Below, one piece after another: positions 1-8,600 of a DNA stretch of 64,000 bases. Origin of the DNA: Halosimplex carlsbadense 2-9-1 (GTDB lineage: Archaea; Halobacteriota; Halobacteria; Halobacteriales; Haloarculaceae). Position 1 is the stretch's first letter. Every line of letters begins with the position of its first letter. The notes beneath the pieces are model-generated. The model made no database searches, had not been told where the DNA came from, and worked only from the letters and a program-made list of their open reading frames with translations. Both the position numbers and the translations under genes were made by a program. The DNA lies in assembly GCF_000337455.1 (NCBI RefSeq), contig NZ_AOIU01000044.1, positions 23,517-87,516 of the forward strand, given 5' to 3'.

Positions 1-284
1 TCCGGGCCTACTCCGTCCGTTCCGGATGGCGCTGTGCGCGGCGGGCACTAACGCGGCCCGCCGTGCTCGCGCTATCCCGCCCTCGCTGCTCTCGCGCTCT
101 CCACGGCCTCCGCGTGTGCCTTCGCGCCAGCGGGTCTCCCGGTTCGGTCCCGGACTTCCGGAGGCTTCCGGGACTCGGGGACCCGCGACGGACGTGGTTG
201 CGGTCGCGGGCGAAACGGGGACTCCGCTGGACGCGCGCTCCGGGCGGGTCGGCGCGCGGTGCTGGTTGGGTGGCTAGCGTTCCA

Positions 285-329
285 CCGCGGCGCCGCGGCC
301 GAATCAGCACTGCCGCCGCGGCGCCGCGG
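285..329. promoter_or_regulatory. Pair of 14-bp GC palindromes upstream of the first gene
   Basis: The perfect palindrome CCGCGGCGCCGCGG occurs at 285-298 and again at 316-329, 31 bp apart start to start, which is about three helical turns. The second copy ends 15 nt before the ATG at 345. The spacing and position fit a dimeric repressor operator over the promoter or start. In DNA this GC-rich, palindromes can also arise by composition, so function is inferred. Confidence 0.4.
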
Positions 330-344
330 CGGTGGTGCGCCACG

Positions 345-569
345 ATGGAGCCACAGTCACTCACCGAACACACAGTCGAACAGTTGCTAACCGCGCTGCG
401 TCCCTCCGACCGGCAGCGCGTTGCAATCGCGGAGCTCCGGGCGATGGCCCGCGCTCACGACGAGGACCCGGACGAGGCGGTCCGTCAGTACTGCGAACGG
501 CGGCTCGAACAGCAGTACTTCGACACCGAACAGTTCCTCCCGCCCGCGGCCGACCCGGCGTTCTACTGA
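345..569 (+). CDS. Small acidic hypothetical protein (74 aa)
   Basis: The ATG at 345 opens a 74-residue protein. The open frame extends further upstream, but that part is arginine/proline-rich and unlike a halophile protein, so I start at 345. It begins MEPQSLTEHTVEQLLTALRP and is helical and acidic, with a conserved-looking QYCERRLEQQYFDTEQF stretch and a C-terminal FY. There is no membrane segment or signal peptide. I do not recognise the family. It stands alone between GC-rich non-coding blocks and is preceded by two palindromes that could control it. Confidence 0.6.
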   Translation: MEPQSLTEHTVEQLLTALRPSDRQRVAIAELRAMARAHDEDPDEAVRQYCERRLEQQYFDTEQFLPPAADPAFY

Positions 570-1910
570 CGACCCGCCTTTTTGCGCGCGCTCAACGCGA
601 ATCTTCCCACCTGCGGAGATGGCGTGTCCCACACTCGTGCTCGCGATCGAATCTCCCCGGGTCAGCGATACGGTGGTGTTGACCGAACCACTCGATTCGG
701 CTACAAGTCGGCGGTCAGAACCTCGTCGGGCCACGATCTGGTTGTCGCCTTCGGGATGACGTCTCAATCACTCACTGACGGTTGGACAGTTCGGAAGCAC
801 CGCCGATCGTCCTTTCGGGTGAATTCGAATCTGTGGCTCCCAATGCACAGGACGGTATTTCTTGGGGTACACTCGTCGCATCCGTGGTTAGGTCACCAGC
901 CATCGCGGACTGGACCCTCGATGATACGCATACTCCGTTTGCCTCGATGGCGCGCCTGGTCGAATTAAACAAATTCTCCCGTCTCGAGTCTTGTTGCGGC
1001 GCTCCTCGCCTCACCCGGCCGCGTTGCTCGCTACTCTCGCGGCGCGGCCGGGTGGCCTGCGGGCGTCCTCACTGGCGAGTCTCGGCGCGCCCTTCCGAGT
1101 ACTACGGTGAACGTATCCGCCCACCTCCCTCCAGTCTTCTCCGACGCGCCTTCAGTCGTTGCCCGGGGGGCCACCGGGCATGTGGCGCGCCACTGACGGC
1201 GCGCCATTCCGGGCGATCCCCCGGGACGCCTTTGTTCAGGCGCGCCGGAGATTTCCCACAAACCCGGCGGGTTTGATCGTCGAGGGAGCGCGTCCGCCTT
1301 GAAGGAGTCGGGACGCGGTTTGCCCTCGGTCGCCGCTCCCGGTCCCCGCGCCACACCGCGGCGCGGCGTGACGGGAGCAGGCTCGGTCGGTGTGCCCGCG
1401 TCCTGCCGGGGCCCGCCCGCTCGCTCCGCACCGCGCGAGCGGGTCCCACCCGGCATCGCGGCGCTTGCCGCACCGCAGCGCCGCGACGAATCCAACAAGG
1501 CGGACCGTCCTGCTTGCTGTGGCGGCCCGCGGGGCCGCGATCGCTTGCTCGCGTCCTGTCGTCGCTCGCGGGCGCGTCGACGGCCCCGCGGGCCGTCCTC
1601 GCGGGCGCACTCCTGCGCTCCGTAGTGTGGGGTGTAGTTGCCTCGGAGGGTCGGCCGAGACGTAGCGGCACCGCCCCGCACGTGAGAGGGTCGGCAGGCG
1701 ACGAGTCGTCGGCTGGCCGGTGTACGGTCGACGGCGGCTCCGCGGTGGCTACCGAGGTGTCGCGTTCCCACCTCGCGACGCGCGGCGTGGAACGCAGGCC
1801 GCACGAGGGTGGTCAGGTCGGCGTCGAGAGCCGCGGCTGGAGAGCCGTGGTAGCAACGGAAGACGCCGAGTGAGCGCCTCCGTGCGGAAATCACAGTCCA
1901 AGTGATTCCA
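570..1910. other. GC-rich non-coding region with clustered GGCGCGCC palindromes
   Basis: No open frame here has halophile-like composition. The long frames on both strands encode Arg/Pro/Ala/Gly-rich sequence typical of shadow translation. The 8-bp palindrome GGCGCGCC occurs at 1084-1091, 1184-1191, 1198-1205 and 1239-1246; the copy at 1184 lies inside the 12-bp palindrome GTGGCGCGCCAC. From about 970 to 1850 the base composition is higher in GC than in the flanking genes. It could be a structural, replication or segregation region, or degraded coding DNA. Confidence 0.4.
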
Positions 1911-2720
1911 ATGAACAGTAGCACGCGATTCGGTAGTAAAGTTTCGGACGCACAGACGGACGAACAAGAGGTCGAAGCGGCGGTCGACGAGGGGCCGGAG
2001 CTGCGGCGGTCGGTCGACCAGGAGATACAGGGGAAGGTGGATACGAATCACCCCGAGGCCAGGCCCGAGGGCATGACGCTGGAAGGCGAGGAAAAGTTCC
2101 GAGCGCGGGAGGCCGAGATTCGAAGCACCCGCCAGCGGCTGGATAGGCGCCAATCCTCGGATAGGGAAGCACGGACGCGCGAGGTGGTCAGGTCACAGAC
2201 GCGCTACGCCCAAGAAGATCCCCTCGAAGATCCGCGGACCAAGTTGAGTCAGGCGCAGTTGGCGGAAGTGAACAAGCGCGCAGCACAGATAGCTGAGGAA
2301 CTGGACGAGCGTTCCAGGGCGGGGGCGGCGTACCGACTCGCGAAGAAGGTCGCTGAAGGCGTGGACATGCTGAACGCGGCGCTGCTGGTCAAAGAGGAGT
2401 TGCACGCCTCACCTGGGGTGCCAGTCCCCATCGGGACGCTCGAGGAGGTGCCACGGTCGACGGTCGACATCGAAGGTCAGGTTGTGCAGCTGTGGGATGC
2501 GGACAATCCCCGGATTCAGCAAGTCGGCTTGATAGAGGACGACTCGGGACGAACGAAGTTCACCACCTGGGAGAAGAGCAGGAAGCCATGGGTCGAAGAA
2601 GGGCAGACGGTGCGGCTGCGCGAAGTCGAGAAGAGCTGGTACGAGGGCCGCGTCTCGGTGGCCGTCACCGGGTGGTCACAAATTGAGTTCCCGGAACGCG
2701 GGCGGTGGTGGGACGAATAG
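1911..2720 (+). CDS. OB-fold single-strand DNA-binding protein (RPA-like)
   Basis: The product is about 269 residues from the ATG at 1911; an in-frame GTG at 1902 is the alternative start. The N-terminal half is charged and coiled-coil-like with many Arg/Glu/Gln residues. The C-terminal ~90 residues read as an OB fold of the haloarchaeal RPA/SSB type: VDIEGQVVQLWD, then GLIEDDSGRTKFTTW, EGQTVRLREV and GRVSVAVTGWS. Such proteins bind single-stranded DNA and are common on haloarchaeal plasmids. The protein lacks the tandem OB folds and zinc finger of a housekeeping RPA, so a plasmid-specific role is likely (inference). Confidence 0.75.
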   Translation: MNSSTRFGSKVSDAQTDEQEVEAAVDEGPELRRSVDQEIQGKVDTNHPEARPEGMTLEGEEKFRAREAEIRSTRQRLDRRQSSDREARTREVVRSQTRYAQEDPLEDPRTKLSQAQLAEVNKRAAQIAEELDERSRAGAAYRLAKKVAEGVDMLNAALLVKEELHASPGVPVPIGTLEEVPRSTVDIEGQVVQLWDADNPRIQQVGLIEDDSGRTKFTTWEKSRKPWVEEGQTVRLREVEKSWYEGRVSVAVTGWSQIEFPERGRWWDE

Positions 2721-2739
2721 CAGCCACTGACTGCTCTCA

Positions 2740-2748
2740 TTTTTTGTT
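2740..2748 (+). terminator. T-run terminator after the RPA-like gene
   Basis: A run of six T followed by GTTT begins 20 nt after the stop codon at 2720. Archaeal intrinsic termination uses such T-runs without needing a stem. It separates the gene from the repeat that follows. Confidence 0.5.
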
Positions 2749-2985
2749 TGGTGCCGGACCAGCCCAAGCCCCGCCTCCCCGCCCTCCGCTCCGTGCTCGC
2801 TTCCGGTCGTCGCTGCGCGCGCAGCCACGACCGATATCGGTAGATTCCATCTCGTACGCTACCGGACTCTCTTTCACGGTCGCTGAATGGTAGGTTTTTC
2901 GCGCCCAGGAGGGCCGAGGGCGTCTCACACCCTCGGGAGCAACTGATTGTCGTGAGTTCCGACGATGACTTGACCGACGTATCGA
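2748..2985 (+). repeat. ~235-bp imperfect direct repeat, copy 1, with leader hairpin
   Basis: This block is repeated at 5163-5395. The best-conserved core, 2789-2834, matches 5203-5248 with a single mismatch over 46 bp and contains the palindrome GCTGCGCGCGCAGC. Further on, a hairpin-forming GCGCCC...GGGCCGAGGGCG stretch (2900-2922) is followed by GTG at 2952 and a short coding-looking stretch (SSDDDLTDVST) that resembles the one after copy 2. I read it as a duplicated promoter/leader plus the first codons of an accessory gene whose body has been replaced. Confidence 0.6.
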
Positions 2986-3165
2986 CTGATCGGGCTTCGC
3001 TCGCTGTCGTGATCTCCAACTTGGAGACAGGCACTTCGAACGGTGTTCCAGACGACATCGTATCGCTTCGCACTCGTGAGCGAACTCCTCCTGATCCATC
3101 CACCCGTGGTGTTGAACGAAGCGTGAAACTGACTTCGGTGAGGACGACTGCTGTAAATCTAAATC

Positions 3166-3206
3166 CCAAAACCATTTTATACAGTTCAGGTCGAAGATTT
3201 ACACAG
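3166..3206 (+). promoter_or_regulatory. TATA-box promoter of the HTH/nucleotidyltransferase operon
   Basis: A TTTTATA box at 3175-3181 with an upstream AAATCCCAAA-type BRE region sits about 28 bp before the ATG at 3207. That is the usual spacing for a leaderless haloarchaeal transcript. It supports starting the HTH gene at 3207 and not at the GTG further upstream (2952). Confidence 0.6.
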
Positions 3207-4157
3207 ATGCTTACTGAGGCCGGACTTGCCGTCATCGGGGCGTTGCATACCGGCCGGGAAGCGACGGTAGCGGAGCTCGCGGCGGATACCGAGTATTCGC
3301 AGGCCCACCTCTACGATATCCTCGACGACTTACTCGGAGCGGGGCTTCTCGACGAACGTCGTGGGCCGAGCAATCAGCGGGTCGTTCGTGTTACGAACCA
3401 CCCGGTCGTCGAGGCGTACCGGACGCTGCAGGCAGATTTGGGCCACGTTGACTGGGCGGACCTGCTTTCACCGAGCACGCTCCGCGTGTGCTGGTATCTC
3501 GACGAGCCCCGTCGAGTGGCCGAAATCGCGGATCGACTCGACAGGACTCGACAGGCCGTCCACAAGGCGCTGTCACCGCTCATGCACCGTGCGATGTTGT
3601 CCCCGTCCGGCCCGGAGTATGCATTGAACAAGGAGCTCGCGCCACTGCTGTCGTTCGCCCGCGCTGTCGTTCGCCACGAGCACCGGTCACGAGTCCGAGA
3701 AGTCGCACCGAGTGCGGTCGTCGAGTGGTGTGACCCCTCGCGGGCACTCGTCCGCGTACAGAACTCCGAAGATACAGACGCACTCGAGGTGGCGTCGGAG
3801 TGGCAACTGACCGGGCTCGCCCGGTTTGCCGAGTACGGCTTGCAGTTCTTCCTCGCGGACAAACCTGTGTTCTGGTACGCACCCGAGGAGGAGCTCACCC
3901 CTGCAGAGGTAGTGTGCCACACGCTCGTCCTCGATAGCGGCTCGCGCCGTGTCAGCTACGCGATGCTGTTGATCGAGCAGTTGGATATCGACCAGGAGAC
4001 GCTCACTGAGACGGCGAGGTGGTACGAGTTGGAAGCAGCGGTGACTGCGATGTATCCCCCACTGCAGGGAGCGTTCGACGCCTCGGCAGAGTCCTCGGTC
4101 GTCCTCCCGAGCGAAGCAGAATACGCGGCGCTCAAAGCACAGTACGGAGTCCAATGA
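3207..4157 (+). CDS. HTH regulator, AbiEi-like antitoxin partner
   Basis: The product is 316 residues from the ATG at 3207. The open frame extends to 2952, but the extension lies in the repeat and before the TATA box. There are two winged-helix segments. The first, residues ~1-65, reads VAELAADTEYSQAHLYDILDDL. The second, ~95-140, reads RVAEIADRLDRTRQAVHKALSPL. The C-terminal half is mixed alpha/beta with no recognised motif. The stop overlaps the start of a nucleotidyltransferase gene (ATGA), so the two are translationally coupled. A DNA-binding regulator followed by a nucleotidyltransferase is the layout of AbiE-type toxin-antitoxin/abortive infection systems, with this gene as the probable autorepressor and antitoxin (inference from layout). 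Confidence 0.7.
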   Translation: MLTEAGLAVIGALHTGREATVAELAADTEYSQAHLYDILDDLLGAGLLDERRGPSNQRVVRVTNHPVVEAYRTLQADLGHVDWADLLSPSTLRVCWYLDEPRRVAEIADRLDRTRQAVHKALSPLMHRAMLSPSGPEYALNKELAPLLSFARAVVRHEHRSRVREVAPSAVVEWCDPSRALVRVQNSEDTDALEVASEWQLTGLARFAEYGLQFFLADKPVFWYAPEEELTPAEVVCHTLVLDSGSRRVSYAMLLIEQLDIDQETLTETARWYELEAAVTAMYPPLQGAFDASAESSVVLPSEAEYAALKAQYGVQ

Positions 4158-5023
4158 CGGTGTTCACTGGTAGCGAGGCGATCGAAGCGTTTCTCGAAGA
4201 GTTCGATAGCTGGCTATCTGAGTCGGTGACAGTGTCGCTTCTCGGAGGGTCGGCGATGACGGTCCAGGGGTTGAAAGACCAGACAGAAGATATCGACCTG
4301 GCGCTGAGTGTTGCGTCAGAGTTCGAGCACGTCCATCAGGTGCTTCAGGCCGAGGGATTCGAGGTCATCGACGAGCCGACGGCGTCGTTCGAGGGCGTCG
4401 GGAGAACGGTCGAGTTGCAACACGCCGAGCGTGGACTCCAGATCGACCTCTTCGAGCGGCAAGTCGTCGGGAAGGTCTGGATCACCGATCGGATGAACGA
4501 CCGGGCAACGGAGTTCTGGGATGGGACCTGCGCGACTACAGTCGTTCCGTCCGACGAGGATATGTTCCTGCTGAAAGCTGTCTCCGGTGGTGACCTCGCA
4601 GGTGGCCGGCGACGCGATATCGCGGACATGCGGACATACGCCCAGCGTGGGTTGGATTACGAGGTGATTCTGACGGAGATCGACGAGCAGCGGCCGTTCA
4701 ACACCGGGGTGACCGAGGCACGACAGATCCGTGACCGGTCGCACCCATTGTTCGCGATCGAGATGGCGGTGAGCTCACTCTCGGGACTTCCGGACATGTT
4801 CACGTCCCGTATCACAGCGTTCGCGACGGCTTTTGAGATCGAATACACCGTACTGAGTGCTGTCGACGAAGGGCTCACCGATGTCGAGAAGATCCGAGCC
4901 CGTGCGCACTCGACTGTGCAGACGCTTTCGGACGACCAATCCGGCGCTGTCGACGACGCGATCGACCGGCTGGCCACAAAGCAGATTCTCGAGCGCGACG
5001 ACGACACGGTTCGACTCAGGTGA
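4154..5023 (+). CDS. Nucleotidyltransferase, AbiEii/DUF6036-like (putative toxin)
   Basis: The product is 289 residues. The N-terminal domain (~1-130) carries a minimal nucleotidyltransferase signature: LLGGSAMTVQGLKDQTEDIDLAL, in which the GGSA helix and the D-x-D after it (residues ~31-54) are the metal-binding carboxylates, and a third Asp lies in QIDLFE at ~95. The C-terminal part is helical and ends in a wHTH-like segment. Enzymes of this kind transfer nucleotides to tRNA or protein in AbiE/MenAT toxins. The start overlaps the stop of the HTH gene by ATGA. The pair sits between the two copies of the 235-bp repeat. Its exact substrate cannot be read from sequence. Confidence 0.65.
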   Translation: MTVFTGSEAIEAFLEEFDSWLSESVTVSLLGGSAMTVQGLKDQTEDIDLALSVASEFEHVHQVLQAEGFEVIDEPTASFEGVGRTVELQHAERGLQIDLFERQVVGKVWITDRMNDRATEFWDGTCATTVVPSDEDMFLLKAVSGGDLAGGRRRDIADMRTYAQRGLDYEVILTEIDEQRPFNTGVTEARQIRDRSHPLFAIEMAVSSLSGLPDMFTSRITAFATAFEIEYTVLSAVDEGLTDVEKIRARAHSTVQTLSDDQSGAVDDAIDRLATKQILERDDDTVRLR

Positions 5024-5162
5024 GCAGGCATTTCGATGTGTGTCTAGGTTCTCTCCAGCGAAGAACGGGCCTCGTTGATTCGCAGAGACAGGTCTTAATT
5101 CAATCCATAGATCGCGGCCAGTCGTAGGACGAGTAGTGGCGCGTCACTCCCACTGTGTTGCT

Positions 5163-5395
5163 TAATACCGGACCTGCCCGGACCCCTCCGCCCCACCCTC
5201 CACTCCGTGCTCGCTTCCAGTCGTCGCTGCGCGCGCAGCCACGACCGAGTTCGAAAGTACCCATTTCGTCGGCTACCAATTTCTCTACTGGGTTCCCGCC
5301 CCGGTAGGTCTGTCGCGCCCAAGCGGGGCGAGGGCGCGTCGCGCCTTCGGAGACAACGAACCCCATGCGTGAGAATGATAGTTCGACTGACGTAT
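5163..5395 (+). repeat. ~235-bp imperfect direct repeat, copy 2, with leader hairpin and mini-ORF
   Basis: This is the second copy of the block at 2748-2985. The core at 5203-5248 is nearly identical, and the hairpin GCGCCC...GGGGCGAGGGCG lies at 5315-5336. It is followed by ATG at 5365 and a 24-codon frame (5365-5439) whose start, RENDSSTDVS, resembles that after copy 1. The frame then stops, so it looks like the head of a lost gene. The rest of 5024-5636 holds no other gene; an AT-rich stretch at 5590-5612 is the likely promoter of the next gene. Confidence 0.6.
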
Positions 5396-5636
5396 CGCTC
5401 CGGTTCCCGTCGATGGTAGGCAGACCATCGCAGAGATAGTCACGCCCGGTGAAGTACTGATTCTCACACTCCCGAGTGAATTCTCACCGCTGGGGTATCC
5501 GAAGTTCTCTCCCACTACGAGTTTAGTCTCTGTGTCTGGCGGGATCAAGATGAGGAGACTACACGACGTCTCCAAGAGCAATTTCTTGTTGTGAAAAAGA
5601 AAACAAATAAATGTAACCGGTAAGCGTGTGGTAGCA

Positions 5637-8600
5637 ATGGGGCCACTGGGCCGAATTGGGGCACTTGGGTGTGCTCTGCTCTTGGTAATGGCAGCGATCC
5701 CCCCTGTCGTGGGTGGTACGACCGGATCTGCGGCGATCGGAAACGCCGGTAACGTGGCGACGCTCGCCGGTGCGGGCAATGTCCCGGCGGGACCGCCGAT
5801 CGCGTTGAAAGCCGAGGCTGCGGCGGCAATCGACGATGCGAGCGTCGAGAAAGAGCGGTTCGCCTCGGCCCGCGACAGCGCCTACGACCGGATCAACGGG
5901 ACGCTCGACGACTATCGCGATCCCGTGCGGGTGGCGTCGATGGGGTCGTTTACCGACGACGCGGTGGGTGTGCAGGCGCTGGCGAAACTCGCCCGCTCGG
6001 ACGCGAACGTGACCGCACTGCGTGCCAGCCGCTACGTCGCGCTCGCGGACAACCGGACGACCTATCAGACGATTCTCGACGCGCGACGGGCGCTGAATCA
6101 GACCGAAGGCGACCTGGACAATCAGGGGCTCCGTCGGAGCGCCGAGGCGCACTTCGACAACGCCGAGCGGCAGTTCGACCGCGCACAGCGGCGACTGGAC
6201 CGGGCGAACGACTCCGAGGGTCGGCGGGCGATCAGTCAGTACGCCCAGGCGATCCGGGCGCTGCGAACGAGCTGGCAGCAAGCACAGCAATCGCTCCATA
6301 TGCTCGACCGAGAGGTCGACCCCGGCGTCGCGATCGTGAATCGCGCCGACCCGATCCGCAACGGGTCGGAGACGGTGACGCGGACTGCGGGAGTGCAATT
6401 CTCGGATCCACGACCATGGACGCTCGGGAACCTCACCGTGTACGTCGACGGCGAACAGCGCCGTTCACAGCCGGTCAATCAACTTCGAAATGGGCCGATT
6501 GAGAACCGGACGATCGGCGTGCCCGTACGCCTTTCCGACCGCGTGGCGAATGTCACTATTGTCGTCAGCGATAGCGACGTGAAGCCCGGTCAGAACGGAA
6601 ATAGTGGGCAGACGGCGCGGTCGCGTGCGACGCTGTTGCTCGACGGCGACGGCCTCGACGAGTCGATGGAAACCGCGCTTGGGACCGACCCGCTCGACCC
6701 CGACAGCGATTCGACCGAAACCGAGCGCGACGAGAGCGACGACGGCGTCATCGACGGCCGGACGGACTTCGACCATGACGGCCTCGGAACGTTCGCAGAG
6801 TTCGACCTGGGGACCGACCCGCTGGTCGCCGACACGGACGACGACGGGCTGGAAGACGGTAACGAGACATCGGTGACACGAACTGATCCGCTGGTGGCGG
6901 ATACCGACGACGATGGCACGGGTGACGCACACGAAGACCCTGACGGCGATACCCTGTCGAACGCCGAGGAACTGGCCGTGGGAACCGATCCGCTGTACGC
7001 GGACATCGACGGGGACGGACTGACCGATGCCGCTGAACTCGCGAACGGAACGGACCCACTGAATCCGGACACCGACGACGACTCACTGGCCGACGGTGAC
7101 GAGCAACAGGCACCGTTCGAGACAGACCCACTCAACCCGGACACGGATGGTGACGGCGTCCTCGACGGCAACGAGACGTACACCACCACGACAGGCAACG
7201 AGTCGCTCGGCGCGACCGTCGACATCACCGGTGAAGGCAACGTCGCCGGCCAGACGACCGTCGAGGAGCCGACACACGTCCGCTATCAGGAGGAATACAC
7301 GCCCAACGCGTCGGTCGCCCCGTTCGTCGACTTCGAGTCACGGGCGAACTTTTCACAGGCGAACATTACCATCGCCTACAACGAATCCCGCGTCGGGAGT
7401 AGCGAAGGGAACCTCTCGATCTATCGGTTCAACGAGAGCGAACAGCGCTACGAGCACGTCGAGTCGACGGTCGATCCAGAGTCGAACACGGTCACCGCGA
7501 CGACCGAACACTTCTCGACATACACGGTCTTCGACGACCGGCAGTGGCGGAACTACCTCCAGCACCGCAACGACATCCTCTCGCTGCGGCCCGACGGCTC
7601 GACCACCGAACGGATCGCCAACTGGACCTTCGAGTCGATGCCGTCGTCGATCGAGGACAGCAACTGGACCTGTAACGTCGAGGACCGCGGTGGAGGCTAC
7701 AAAGACCAACCCGCAAACGGCGGCTGCGAGATCGAACCCGACAAGGACGCTATCCGGGTCTGGGAGAAGACCAATCGCCAGCGGTTCCTCAACCGGACGA
7801 CCACGCTGCCCGACGAGGGTCCGCTGTTCGTGAAGGTCAACGTCACCGCCCATATCCAGAGCAGTTGGTCGCACGCGGCGGCGGTCCTGTCGATCGACGC
7901 CGGCGACGGTGAAACCGACATCTACCGGCTCGAAAGCGACTGGGATGGGAGTTCGAAAACCAGAACGGTCGTCCGTCGCGTGAATATCACCGAACACGCC
8001 GGCGAAACGGTCACCGTCTCGCTCCGCGCGGACGCGCGCCACACGGGCGGCGACAACTCCTGGCTGCGCGCACACTACATCGACTTCGAGCAAGCCACGG
8101 AAAGTGTCGCCCAGCGCGACTCGGACGGTGACGGTATCCCCAACTTCCGCGAAGTGAGGGGCGTCCCGCTGGCGAACGGTCCCACTGTCACGCTCGATCC
8201 GTTCGATGCGGACACCGACGGTGATGATCTCGAAGACGGCGAAGAGGTCAACCTCGACGCTCGGGTGACCCAGGAACCGCCCAACAGTCAGGCACTGGAA
8301 ACGGGCTACCGGTGGTTCAGTAACCCCGCCTCGGGCAACAAAGACACTGACGGCGATGGGTTGAGTGACCAGCAAGAAAAGTCAGGTTGGGATATCCCGG
8401 TGATGGAGAAACACGGTCAGCCGTATCGCTGGGCGCCTGCAGTACGATATCAAGACGATAAGCTCCACGTCACGTCAGACCCAAGTACGTCACATAGCGA
8501 CGCTGACGGACTGAACGATACCCAAGAGAAACTGTACACGCACACAGATCCGCAAGCGGTCCAAACATACGATATCACCAGCGAGCGTGAACAGCGATTC

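Noticed and set aside
1031..1924. 297-codon minus-strand frame in the GC-rich block
   Set aside because: Arg/Pro/Gly-rich, no acidic halophile bias and several equally long frames overlap it; typical chance frame in high-GC DNA.
2952..3206. N-terminal extension of the HTH gene from GTG 2952
   Set aside because: It lies in the duplicated leader, and a TATA box at 3175 points to a leaderless start at 3207.
5559..6398. 279-codon frame opposite the giant secreted protein
   Set aside because: Antisense shadow; the plus-strand frame has a signal peptide and repeats.
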